From the NCBI GenBank assembly GCA_005887945.1, contig VBOL01000167.1, forward strand, positions 1-45,687: a stretch of 45,687 bases of DNA, read 5' to 3'. The notes under the pieces are model-generated. The model had not been told where the DNA came from. It did not search any database and saw only the letters and a list, made by a program, of their open reading frames with translations. Source of the stretch: Nitrospirota bacterium. GTDB taxonomy: Bacteria > Nitrospirota > Nitrospiria > Nitrospirales > Nitrospiraceae. The position numbers and the translations under genes are program-made. This document shows positions 16,376 to 24,211 of the stretch, one piece after another (the first letter of the stretch is position 1; each line of letters begins with the position of its first letter).

Positions 16376-16397
16376 CGGACTATTCATGAATAATCCG
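16376..16397. repeat. palindrome matching the terminal repeat of the 35067-35259 element
   Basis: CGGACTATTCATGAATAATCCG is an 11-base inverted repeat with one mismatch, between convergent genes. Its core ATTCATGAAT and arms resemble the joined ends of the MITE-like element at 35067-35259 (CCGCATTATTCATGA). It may be a solo remnant or serve as a shared transcript end. Confidence 0.5.
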
Positions 16398-16406
16398 AGC
16401 CAGGGG

Positions 16407-16838
16407 CTACTTCGATAACGTCGGCTCCGATGCCGTGCGGCGATCGAGCGTCAGATAGATCTTGTCGTCGAACGTATAGTAGCCACCCTGGTCGATGTCG
16501 TGCATGATGCAGAACGGTGAAAAGATAATGAGGCAGCCGAAAACATCTCCGACGACCCACCAGGACCAGGTACGATCGATACTGAGCGAGGTCGGTTGAT
16601 AGCCATCCTTGTTCACCTGCGCGAGGTGGTTGCCTTTGCGGCTTAAGGTTACCGTGCCGGGGGCTGTGAGGTGCAGGTAGTCGTCAATGACGAGCTCAGC
16701 CTCCGGCGGGGTGGTGAAAATGGTGACCGACTGTTTGTCGGAATGCATCCAGGTTCCACAGCCTGAGAGTCCTCCGACCAGGGCACACAGCACGAGCCCT
16801 CCTTGCCACACCTTGCCGTTCCTCATTTTCCACCCCAT
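16407..16838 (-). CDS. small lipoprotein with PEGA-like domain
   Basis: A 143-residue lipoprotein with signal peptide and lipobox (LVLCALVGGLSGC). The mature domain SVTIFTTPPEAELVIDDYLH ... APGTVTLSRKGNHLAQVNKDGYQPTSLSIDR has the beta-sandwich spacing of PEGA domains, which occur in surface proteins. A Trp-rich and hydrophobic segment follows (WWVVGDVFGCLIIFSPFCIM), then a short tail. ATG 16838 directly follows the TAG of trpS; a second ATG at 16826 preceded by GGGGTGG is an equally good start. It is the last gene of the minus-strand group beginning with the LpoA-like gene. Confidence 0.7.
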   Translation of the reverse strand: MGWKMRNGKVWQGGLVLCALVGGLSGCGTWMHSDKQSVTIFTTPPEAELVIDDYLHLTAPGTVTLSRKGNHLAQVNKDGYQPTSLSIDRTWSWWVVGDVFGCLIIFSPFCIMHDIDQGGYYTFDDKIYLTLDRRTASEPTLSK

Positions 16839-17828
16839 CTAGATGTTCATTGCCTCGTTCACGTCGTGGAGCGTCGCTTTGGCGACCTCGCCGGCCCGGC
16901 GGCTGCCCTCTGTCACGATGTCGTTCAGGTGCGCGGGATCTTTGCTTAGGCGCGCGCGCGCGTCCCACATCGGAGTCATGCGTTCGACGATTCGATCGGC
17001 GACGAGTTTCTTGCAATCGATACAGCCGATGGCGGCTGTCCGGCATTCGGTATTAATCTGCTCCTGAATCATCGGCAATGAAAAGATTTTGTGAAAATCG
17101 TACACCGGGCAAAGGTCTGGATTTCCGGGGTCGTGGCGTCGGACTCGGGCGGGATCGGTGACCATCGTCTTGAGTTTCTGTCGCACGACTGGTTCGGGGT
17201 CGGACAGGTCGATCGTGTTGCCGTAACTCTTGCTCATCTTCCGCCCATCCGTGCCGAGCACTTTCGGAAACTTGGTGAGCTGCTCCAGCGGTTCACGGAA
17301 CACCGGCTTGTACAGGCTATTGAACCGGCGGGCTAGTTCCCTGGTAAGCTCAAGGTGCGGCAGCTGGTCTTTCCCTACCGGCACGAAATCAGGCTTGTAA
17401 ATGAGGATATCCGCGGCTTGGAGGACCGGATAGCCGAGAAATCCGTACGTGCTCAGATCGCGATCCTTCATCTCTACCCGTTTTTCCTTATAGGTCGGAT
17501 TCCGTTCCAGCCAGGCGACAGGAATCATCATGGAGAACAAGAGATGCAAGACGGCATGTTCCGGGATACGCGATTGCACGAACACCGTGGCTTTCGCGGG
17601 ATCGATGCCTGCGGCAAGCCAGTCGATCAACAACTCGTGGACGAACTCTCGGACGCGGCTGGTATCGGCATAGTTTGTCGAGAGTGCGTGCCAGTCCGCG
17701 ACAAAGAAATAGCACTCGAACTCGTTCTGAAGGCCTTTCCAATTCTCCAAGGCGCCGAGATAGTTGCCGAGATGGAGCAGCCCGCTCGGCTGCATGCCGC
17801 TGAGGACTCGTTTCCTGGGTGTGGTCAT
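16839..17828 (-). CDS. trpS: tryptophanyl-tRNA synthetase
   Basis: Charges tRNA-Trp with tryptophan in the cytoplasm. The 329-residue length is normal for bacterial TrpRS. The class I signatures are present: the HIGH-type motif in SGLLHLGNYLGALENW (about residues 15-30) and KMSKS in GRKMSKSYGNTIDLSD. Conserved blocks GYPVLQAADILIYKPDFVPVG and QLPHLELTRELARRFN confirm the assignment. The ATG overlaps the TGA of the M50 protease gene upstream (ATGA), and its TAG directly abuts the next ATG, so it is embedded in a tightly coupled operon. Confidence 0.97.
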   Translation of the reverse strand: MTTPRKRVLSGMQPSGLLHLGNYLGALENWKGLQNEFECYFFVADWHALSTNYADTSRVREFVHELLIDWLAAGIDPAKATVFVQSRIPEHAVLHLLFSMMIPVAWLERNPTYKEKRVEMKDRDLSTYGFLGYPVLQAADILIYKPDFVPVGKDQLPHLELTRELARRFNSLYKPVFREPLEQLTKFPKVLGTDGRKMSKSYGNTIDLSDPEPVVRQKLKTMVTDPARVRRHDPGNPDLCPVYDFHKIFSLPMIQEQINTECRTAAIGCIDCKKLVADRIVERMTPMWDARARLSKDPAHLNDIVTEGSRRAGEVAKATLHDVNEAMNI

Positions 17829-18568
17829 GGCGTGTTTCCTGTTCCGAGACCGACGGCGGTTGAGAGAATCGTATTGGAGAGACTGTGGGTCAAGGTGCTT
17901 GTGACGGTATGGATCAGGTGGATCTGCGGGTCGAATATGATTAGCGCCACCAGAATAAACATACCGTAGGGTTCCACGCGCATGAGCGCCGTCGCCGCGG
18001 TGTGTGGGAGAAGACTCGTGAGAATTCTCCCGCCATCCAATGGGGGGATCGGCAGCAGATTGAACAGCATTAAGAGCACGTTAATCAAGACGGAGTAGAC
18101 CGCCATCACGGCGATCGGCAGGATGAACATGGTGTGCCACGTGTCTGGAGGAGGGGTCTCTTCTGATTTGGACAAGTAGTTCCCAATCGTTGGCTCGATC
18201 GACAACAGGAGCGCGAAGAGGAGGGCACTGCCGATGGCCAGCGCGAGATTCATGGCCGGTCCCGCCGCTGCGACGAGTGCCATGTCGCGACGTGGTTGGC
18301 GCATGCGGCGTGGATCGATCGGGACCGGTTTGGCCCAGCCGAGAAGGAATCCTCCCGGCATAGCCAGGCAGAGAAGCGGTAGGATGACAGTTCCGAACGG
18401 ATCGATGTGTGCTAGCGGATTCATTGTGAGCCGACCCTGTAGTTTGGCTGTCGGATCGCCGCACCGATAGGCGACCCAGCCATGGGCGTATTCGTGCAAC
18501 ACCATTGCGAAGAGGAGCGGGAGCCCCATGTAGGAAATCGTGTGGAGGATCTGCGGTAAGGAGTTCAT
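17825..18568 (-). CDS. site-2 protease family (M50) membrane metalloprotease
   Basis: A 247-residue polytopic membrane protein. The zinc-binding HExxH motif is H25-E-Y-A-H29 in the first membrane segment (LLFAMVLHEYAHGWVAY). The second catalytic motif is NLLPIPPLDGGRI, supplying the Asp ligand. Between them are GDPTAKLQGRLTMNPLAHID and AAAGPAMNLALAIGSA, typical of the short S2P-like peptidases (YwhC-type) without PDZ domain. Such proteins cleave membrane-spanning peptides. It starts 13 bases after the LpoA-like gene ends and overlaps trpS by four bases. Confidence 0.92.
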   Translation of the reverse strand: MNSLPQILHTISYMGLPLLFAMVLHEYAHGWVAYRCGDPTAKLQGRLTMNPLAHIDPFGTVILPLLCLAMPGGFLLGWAKPVPIDPRRMRQPRRDMALVAAAGPAMNLALAIGSALLFALLLSIEPTIGNYLSKSEETPPPDTWHTMFILPIAVMAVYSVLINVLLMLFNLLPIPPLDGGRILTSLLPHTAATALMRVEPYGMFILVALIIFDPQIHLIHTVTSTLTHSLSNTILSTAVGLGTGNTP

Positions 18569-18581
18569 GCGTTCGGCATTC

Positions 18582-20516
18582 TCAGTTCACCTGAAGGAAT
18601 CGGCCTCGTTTGATTTGCATGAGGAAGAGCGGACGATTCAATGTCCCGTCCAGTCCAAACGCCGCCGGTCCCGCGAGGGAGGAGAGGTCCGGCTGTGTCA
18701 GCAGCTGATCGTGGACGGCTTCGCCCGAGGAGGCGCCGTTTCGAACCGAATCTATCACCAATTTCGCGGCATCGTAGCCCTGCATCGCAAAGATTGTCGG
18801 GTTGGTTTGGAACCGCTTTTTGAACCGGTCGACAAAATCCTGCACGGTCGGGGTGGGGCTGTCCACAAAGAAGCCGTCGACGAACACGGCTCCGTCGATC
18901 GATGAATCGTCCGTGCGGGCAAAGTCCGGCGAGTTCCATCCATTCGCGCCCAGGAAAGGAACTTTCATGTCGTGGAAATTGAGCTGAGCAGTAATGAGGC
19001 CTGCATCGGCGGCGCGGCCTGGAATGAAGATCGCGTCGAAGCCCGGCGTATAGAAAATTTTCTTGTCCAGCTTTGTCAGTTTCCCGGTCAGTTTAGTCTG
19101 ATCAACCGGCACGGACAAGCCATACCTCTTGAGGTCCTCCTCCTTCATGCGTTTGAGCTGCGCACTCACGTCGGCTTCGCCTTCTTTGTAGGATTCAACG
19201 GCGATCACTTCCCCTTCGTGTTGGCGCACTTCTTGGGCGAAGAGCCGGGCCAACTCGCGGCCATACGTGGTGTCGGGGTGCAGGATGCAGAATCGGCGGA
19301 AGCCTTGCTCCTTGATGGCATAGGCCGCGATTCGTTTGGCTTGAAGTTGATAGGTGAGCGCCGTACTGAACACGTAGTTGCCGAGTCGTCTGACGTTCGG
19401 GAGGGTCGCCGTCGGCGTGATCAGGGGGATGTGAGCTCGCTCGGCGAGTTCAGCCATGACGGGCAGATTTTTCGAGAGGAGAGGGCCAATCACGGCGAGG
19501 GGGCGATCGGTGTTCAGCAGTTCGGAGAAGTCGTCCAAAAACGAGGCGTAGTCGGATTCGAAATCTTTGACGATGAGACCAACCGATGTGCTCCCTGCCC
19601 GGTCTCTATTTGCTTCGACGGCCAGCTGCGGCAGGACTGCGGCGATGAAAAACTGGTTGGATTTTAGTTTGGCTTGGAGTGTGGCGAGGAGTTCCGAGGT
19701 TTTCGCTGCCTGCGGGTGGGTTGGGAAATTCACGAGAAATTGCTGGATTTGCCGGATGGCCTGGTGTTCTTCTCCACGGCCGACGTAGAGGTCGATGAGT
19801 CGGAGGGACGCGAGATCGCCAGGAAAGCTGCGTGGAAAGGTGTCCCGGATTCGCTCGAGGGCTTTCTTGTCGGACGTCTCGCTGGCCAGCTCGCGAATGC
19901 GGGTCCGTACGTCTTCCGCTTGGTCTTCGGTTCCCAAGGCCACTTCATCGAGCCACGCCTGAATGGCATGGGTCGCGTCCTTTTTTTGCGCGTAGAAGTC
20001 GCCGCTCAGCCGCAGGGCCTCGCGTTTCGTGCCGTCATCTTTTGAAAGATTGCGCAGGCCCGTCAAGATCGGCAGGGCAAGGTCGAGGTTGCCCATCGCC
20101 GCATGGACTCGGGCCTGCATCAGTTTGCCTCGGTCCGTCACCTCTGAGTCGGGGAACTCGATCTGCAGTTGCCGCAAGTATTTTAAGGCGTCTCCATATT
20201 GCTTTGCGCTGTGCAGGGCTGCACCGAGGAGTAGATAGGTGTCGTCGAGCAGCTCGGGCTTGGGAGAGGTGGCCAGAAAACGACGGAGTACGGTGATGGC
20301 TTCTTCAGCCTGACCTGCGTCGATCAGACGCTTCGCCTGGTTTAGCGCGGGATGGTTCGCCGGTCTAGCGGGTCCTGTTTCTGCATAGACGGGGGAATTG
20401 AACTCGAACCCGGTGACTGGCCCGAGTATGCTCCAAGTAAGTGTAAGCGCATGGCACCAGCGTACCGAAAGTACGTACGTGCGATGTGAAGACAGAGATA
20501 TCAACGGGCGGGCCAT
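18582..20516 (-). CDS. LpoA-like TPR plus periplasmic-binding-fold protein
   Basis: A 644-residue exported protein with a hydrophobic N-terminus (about residues 20-45, ending VYAETG). The N-terminal half is TPR-like (AKRLIDAGQAEEAITVLRRF; LLGAALHSAKQYGDALKYLR; ASLRLIDLYVGRGEEHQAIR). The C-terminal half is a type I periplasmic-binding fold (VGLIVKDFES, PLAVIGPLLSKN, IPLITPTATLP, FRRFCILHPDTTYGRELARLF, FDAIFIPGRAADAGLI). This TPR plus binding-protein layout matches LpoA-type activators of penicillin-binding proteins, and Leu/Ile/Val-type ABC binding proteins are the alternative. The first strand reads AAVLP directly followed by QLAVEANRD; about 15-20 residues normally in between appear missing, an in-frame gap at about 19630. 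It heads a four-gene minus-strand operon. Confidence 0.8.
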   Translation of the reverse strand: MARPLISLSSHRTYVLSVRWCHALTLTWSILGPVTGFEFNSPVYAETGPARPANHPALNQAKRLIDAGQAEEAITVLRRFLATSPKPELLDDTYLLLGAALHSAKQYGDALKYLRQLQIEFPDSEVTDRGKLMQARVHAAMGNLDLALPILTGLRNLSKDDGTKREALRLSGDFYAQKKDATHAIQAWLDEVALGTEDQAEDVRTRIRELASETSDKKALERIRDTFPRSFPGDLASLRLIDLYVGRGEEHQAIRQIQQFLVNFPTHPQAAKTSELLATLQAKLKSNQFFIAAVLPQLAVEANRDRAGSTSVGLIVKDFESDYASFLDDFSELLNTDRPLAVIGPLLSKNLPVMAELAERAHIPLITPTATLPNVRRLGNYVFSTALTYQLQAKRIAAYAIKEQGFRRFCILHPDTTYGRELARLFAQEVRQHEGEVIAVESYKEGEADVSAQLKRMKEEDLKRYGLSVPVDQTKLTGKLTKLDKKIFYTPGFDAIFIPGRAADAGLITAQLNFHDMKVPFLGANGWNSPDFARTDDSSIDGAVFVDGFFVDSPTPTVQDFVDRFKKRFQTNPTIFAMQGYDAAKLVIDSVRNGASSGEAVHDQLLTQPDLSSLAGPAAFGLDGTLNRPLFLMQIKRGRFLQVN

Positions 20517-20567
20517 TAGCTCCTGGCGGTGTGACGGCTATGTCATTTGCACGTGACTACTATCGGA

Positions 20568-20605
20568 AACCCTGTTGGGGTGTCAAGGTAAACCCCCACA
20601 GGGTT
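20568..20605. promoter_or_regulatory. inverted repeat between divergent genes
   Basis: AACCCTGTtGGGGT (20568-20581) pairs with ACCCCcACAGGGTT (ending 20605), one mismatch in 14, around a short loop. It lies between the divergent LpoA-like and xer genes, so it may be an operator acting on both or a small palindromic repeat. No T-run makes it a terminator. Confidence 0.4.
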
Positions 20606-20643
20606 CGTTGTGTTCATCTGAGCGATTGGCTATCATCGCACAA

Positions 20644-21561
20644 ATGATGCTACACCCGCTGGCCGAACGATATTTGAGCCATCTCCGGGTGGAGGGTGGT
20701 CTCTCCATCAACACGGTCGAAGCCTACCGCCGAGACTTGAGTAAATTCCACTCCTACTTGGATCGAATCGGTGTCGTGCCGCTCGGACCTCTTACGCCGG
20801 AGACGTTGACGGGATTTCTCCGCTCCTTGCACGAGGCACGGCTGTCTCGCGCCTCCTCTGTGCGCTGCCTCTCGGCTATTCGTGGATGGCTCCGGTTTCT
20901 GATGCGGGAACAGATGATTGAGGAGAATCCGACCATTGGCCTGGCCCCGATATCACGAGGCGTTCGACTACCCAAAACGTTGTCGCAGCAAGACGTCATC
21001 GCATTGTTGGACCTGGGGGCGGTCCCGACCCCTGAAGACCTGCGTGACCGCGCGATGGTGGAGTTGCTCTATGCGACGGGGCTTCGCGTATCAGAATTGG
21101 TGATGGCTGAAGTCGCGCAGGCAAATCTTGATGTCGGGTATCTTCGGGTCAAGGGCAAGGGTGCGAAGCAGCGTCTTGTGCCGATGGGTGAGGGGGCCCG
21201 GCAGCTGCTGCAGCAGTATGTGGAAGAGGCACGGCCACGGCTTCTCAAGGAACGGGCTTCACGATATGTCTTCGTTTCGAGGCGGGGTGGGCCGTTGACG
21301 CGGCAAGCCTTTTGGAAATTGCTGCGACGCCGTGCACGGCGAGCAGGGATTACACAGGTCATTTCGCCTCACATGCTCCGGCATTCGTTTGCGACGCATC
21401 TGCTCGAAGGCGGTGCGGATCTTCGGTCTGTTCAGGTGATGCTCGGCCATGCGAATATTGCGACGACGCAGATTTACACGCATATTGAACGGGGACGCCT
21501 CAAGCGGGTACATGACAGGTATTTCCCTCGGGTGGGTCGGCGGCGGGGGCAAAAAACATAG
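20644..21561 (+). CDS. xerD: tyrosine recombinase XerD/XerC
   Basis: A 305-residue site-specific tyrosine recombinase that resolves chromosome dimers at dif during division. It has an N-terminal SAM-like DNA-binding domain (YLSHLRVEGGLSINTVEAYRRDL) and a catalytic domain with Arg in ATGLRVSELV, Lys in KGKGAKQR, H-x-x-R in HMLRHSFATHLLEGG, the second His in MLGHANI and the Tyr nucleophile in TQIYTH. The length, lack of extra domains and housekeeping neighbourhood favour Xer over a phage or integron integrase. XerD versus XerC cannot be settled here. Start ATG 20644 (followed by ATG 20647) gives the usual N-terminus; a longer in-frame extension overlaps the upstream inverted repeat. Confidence 0.92.
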   Translation: MMLHPLAERYLSHLRVEGGLSINTVEAYRRDLSKFHSYLDRIGVVPLGPLTPETLTGFLRSLHEARLSRASSVRCLSAIRGWLRFLMREQMIEENPTIGLAPISRGVRLPKTLSQQDVIALLDLGAVPTPEDLRDRAMVELLYATGLRVSELVMAEVAQANLDVGYLRVKGKGAKQRLVPMGEGARQLLQQYVEEARPRLLKERASRYVFVSRRGGPLTRQAFWKLLRRRARRAGITQVISPHMLRHSFATHLLEGGADLRSVQVMLGHANIATTQIYTHIERGRLKRVHDRYFPRVGRRRGQKT

Positions 21562-21682
21562 CCGAGGAGACGCGATTTATTGAGCGGAGTGCATAGCGAC
21601 CGAAAAGTGCAAGAACAGTGCGAGATTCGATTGACAAGGGCAAGTGGAGTTGGTAGCATCGCAGAAGGTTACTAAGGAAATC

Positions 21683-21758
21683 AGGCGGATAGCTCAGTTG
21701 GGAGAGCGCTGCTTTTACAAGGCAGAGGTCACAGGTTCGATCCCTGTTCCGCCTACCA
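21683..21758 (+). tRNA. tRNA-Val (anticodon TAC)
   Basis: A full cloverleaf can be folded: acceptor AGGCGGA/TCCGCCT, D-arm with TAGCTCAGTTGGGAGAGC, anticodon stem CTGCT/GGCAG with loop TTTACAA (anticodon TAC), T-arm ACAGG-TTCGATC-CCTGT, discriminator A and encoded CCA. Confidence 0.97.
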
Positions 21759-21882
21759 GCGCGAAAGCTGGTTCCCGGGGAGCAGGAAAGATCAATTGAA
21801 CAGAAATAATGAAATTTTAGACGAGACCAACCGCTAGATATAGTCTTGTCATCCACATCTTCCGCTACAAGTAGAGTTTCGA

Positions 21883-21959
21883 GGGGCCGTCGTTCAGCTG
21901 GTTAGGACGCCAGATTGTCAATCTGGAGGTCGCGGGTTCAAATCCCGTCGGCCCCGCCA
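21883..21959 (+). tRNA. tRNA-Asp (anticodon GTC)
   Basis: Acceptor GGGGCCG/CGGCCCC, D-arm TCGTTCAGCTGGTTAGGA, anticodon stem CCAGA/TCTGG with loop TTGTCAA (anticodon GTC), T-arm CGGGTTCAAATCCCG, discriminator G and encoded CCA. It lies 124 bases after tRNA-Val and 74 bases before tolQ. Confidence 0.97.
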
Positions 21960-22033
21960 TTTTCCCCTGTGTTTGCTAGACTCCGTAGGCAGGGCTGTAG
22001 TACTTCCTGGAGCCGGGAAAAGGTCATAGCCGC

Positions 22034-22738
22034 ATGTTTCAAACAGGTCTAACTGGATTGGTGGGTTCGCTCGGCGCAGTGTCAAAAATCGTGCTCCTCC
22101 TCCTGTTCGTCTTCTCGGTCATCTCGTGGGCCGTTATTTTCTCCAAATGGCGAGTGTTTCGAGTGGCAGACCGGGAGGACAAGCGGTTCCTCGCTCTCCT
22201 CGTGAAATCACGAGATCTCGACGAGCTATATCGGCAAGCTCGACGAATCGAAGGAAGTCCCAGCGCATGTGTATTCGAAGGGGTCATGGAGCGTGTGGGA
22301 TCCGGGCCAGTCGAGGGGAAGGATGGTGGCGGTTTGGGACCAATTGATCGACACGTGGTGGAGCGGACGGCGTCCCATCTCGCGCAAAGCCAGCTCTCGC
22401 GCCTCGAGAGTTATCTCCCGTTCCTTGCTACGACGGGAAACATTACTCCGTTTATCGGACTGCTCGGAACCGTGATGGGAATCATCGATGCGTTTCGTGA
22501 GATCGGCACCCAAGGGACTGCCAGCATTTCTGCTGTCGCTCCCGGCGTGGCGGAGGCCCTAGTTGCGACAGCAGCGGGTCTGTTCACCGCCATCCCCGCG
22601 GTGATTGCCTATAATTACTTTCTTACTCGGATTCGCAGCACTGCATTTCGCTTGGATTCAGTCACTATCGAGGTCTTGGCGTCCCTCTCAACCCCTGCAT
22701 CGAAGACGAAACCAGTTCCGGTCGGAGTTCAAGGATGA
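22034..22738 (+). CDS. tolQ: TolQ proton-channel subunit
   Basis: A 234-residue inner-membrane protein of the MotA/TolQ/ExbB family. It has a first membrane helix (IVLLLLFVFSVISWAVIFSKW), a cytoplasmic loop, and the paired C-terminal helices (LPFLATTGNITPFIGLLGTVMGIIDAF and GVAEALVATAAGLFTAIPAVIAYNYF) that form the proton path with TolR. The pattern GLLGTVMGIIDAFREIG and the VAPGVAEALVATAAGL block are diagnostic. It is the first gene of the complete tol-pal operon; its TGA overlaps the ATG of tolR (ATGA). Confidence 0.95.
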   Translation: MFQTGLTGLVGSLGAVSKIVLLLLFVFSVISWAVIFSKWRVFRVADREDKRFLALLVKSRDLDELYRQARRIEGSPSACVFEGVMERVGSGPVEGKDGGGLGPIDRHVVERTASHLAQSQLSRLESYLPFLATTGNITPFIGLLGTVMGIIDAFREIGTQGTASISAVAPGVAEALVATAAGLFTAIPAVIAYNYFLTRIRSTAFRLDSVTIEVLASLSTPASKTKPVPVGVQG

Positions 22739-23187
22739 CCCTAGAGTCCCGTCACCGCCGGTTTCTGGCAGAAATCAACGTCATCCCCCTCGTCGATGTG
22801 GTCCTCGTCCTCTTGGTGATTTTCATGGTTACCGCGCCGATGCTGTATCGAGGGATGGATATTAAGCTGCCGACCTCTGCCACGAATTCCATCAAAGCGG
22901 AGATGCGTACGGTGCTCACGATTGAAAAGGATCAACGACTGTATCTTGATAAAGATCCGGTCGGGGTGGCCCAGCTGGAACAGAAATTGAAGCTCTTGAA
23001 ACGGGACCATCCCGATGTGTCGCTGTATCTCAGGGCCGATCGCGACGTACCCTACGGCGTCGTGGTGCAAGTTATGGATGGTGTCAAGAAAGCCGGGATC
23101 GAGAAGATCGGGATGGTCACGGAGCCGATTGGGCCCGAGCGTGTGGGAGCGCCACAAACTCCGCGCTTCCCGTCGCGAAAAAGTTGA
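22735..23187 (+). CDS. tolR: TolR/ExbD biopolymer transport protein
   Basis: A 150-residue single-pass inner-membrane protein. The N-terminus carries INVIPLVDVVLVLLVIFMVTAPML, with the Asp of PLVDVVLVLL being the conserved membrane residue for proton coupling. The periplasmic domain includes VSLYLRADRDVPYGVVVQVMDGVKKAGI, typical of ExbD/TolR. Its start overlaps tolQ by four bases. The tolA start follows 28 bases after its stop. Confidence 0.95.
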   Translation: MTLESRHRRFLAEINVIPLVDVVLVLLVIFMVTAPMLYRGMDIKLPTSATNSIKAEMRTVLTIEKDQRLYLDKDPVGVAQLEQKLKLLKRDHPDVSLYLRADRDVPYGVVVQVMDGVKKAGIEKIGMVTEPIGPERVGAPQTPRFPSRKS

Positions 23188-23215
23188 CGCAACGTGCGCG
23201 AGGGAGCTGGTTGTT

Positions 23216-24211
23216 ATGGCGTCCCAGGCGTCGGTCCTGTCAAGTTCGTGGTTCGATCAGAACGATCAATCCAGGCTGTCCGCTCGACTCAAGCGAACGC
23301 TGGTACTGTCGCTCATCCTTCATGTGGTCGTCTTGCTCGTGGCGGTGGGGCTTCGGCTTCCGCAGCAGGGTGAACGGCCTTTGACGTCTGTGGAAGTGTC
23401 GCTGGTCAGTCTGCCGACACCCGTGAGGCAAGCCGAGTCCGCGAAGCCGGTTGAGTCAGCGAAAATTTCAGATCCGACGCCGACCCCTGCCCCGTTAAGC
23501 AAGACGATGACCGCAAGCGCAACCCCTTCCGCCGCGCCTCCAAGAGGCGAGAAAAGAAGGGACATGTTGCAGGATCTTCAGCTTCCGCCGGATGCGCCGA
23601 AGTTTGGAGATTTGAGCCCAGCATCACAATCGGTGGCTCAGCCCCAACAGGCGGCGAAGGTGCTCGATATCCCACATGTCCCTGATGTGGCGCAAGACCC
23701 GGTCGCGAAGATTCCGCAGCGGTCTACGGTAAGCGATGATCTGGATCGTGAGTTAGAAGAAGAGCTGAAAAAGATCAAACAGTTCCAGCCTGCGGCCAAG
23801 CTGGACATTCCGAAAGAGGTGAAACCGAGCGAGGCGTCAATCAAGCCGGTGCCCCAGCAAGAGATGAAAATTCCGGCGGTCAAGACCCCCGACACGACCC
23901 TGAGGATTTCCGGTACGGCTGGATCGAATCCCTACTGGGCTCGCGTGCAGTCTATTATTAGTAGCCAGTGGGAGCCGCCTCCGATCGATATGGCGGGACA
24001 AACCTATACGATGATTGTCAAGTTTCGGCTTCAACGGGATGGGACGATCAAAGATGTGGTCGTGCAACAGTCGTCCGGGAATGCCTATTTTGATATGGCG
24101 GGCCAGCGCGCCGTGCTGAGGCCACGAGTCCTGCCCGCGTTTCCTGCCGATATGCTAGACAGCTATAGAGATGTAGAAATGGTATTTCGAGTCGGAGAGT
24201 CGGTCGGATGA
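23216..24211 (+). CDS. tolA: TolA/TonB-like periplasm-spanning protein
   Basis: A 331-residue protein linking the inner-membrane TolQR motor to the outer membrane. Start ATG 23216 follows AGGGAG. One membrane helix (LVLSLILHVVVLLVAVGLRL, about residues 30-50) is followed by a long Pro/Ala/Lys-rich linker, a short acidic-basic helix (DLDRELEEELKKIKQF), and a C-terminal TonB/TolA-type domain (NPYWARVQSIISSQWEPP ... VKFRLQRDGTIKDVVVQQSSGNAYFDMAGQRAVLR). The C-terminal pattern and place between tolR and tolB identify it as the TolA component. It overlaps tolB by four bases. Confidence 0.9.
   Translation: MASQASVLSSSWFDQNDQSRLSARLKRTLVLSLILHVVVLLVAVGLRLPQQGERPLTSVEVSLVSLPTPVRQAESAKPVESAKISDPTPTPAPLSKTMTASATPSAAPPRGEKRRDMLQDLQLPPDAPKFGDLSPASQSVAQPQQAAKVLDIPHVPDVAQDPVAKIPQRSTVSDDLDRELEEELKKIKQFQPAAKLDIPKEVKPSEASIKPVPQQEMKIPAVKTPDTTLRISGTAGSNPYWARVQSIISSQWEPPPIDMAGQTYTMIVKFRLQRDGTIKDVVVQQSSGNAYFDMAGQRAVLRPRVLPAFPADMLDSYRDVEMVFRVGESVG

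Noticed and set aside
20644-21561. Tyrosine recombinase as the integrase of the cassette array
   Set aside because: It has ordinary Xer features, lies 14 kb away in a housekeeping context and shows no obvious integron-integrase insertion.
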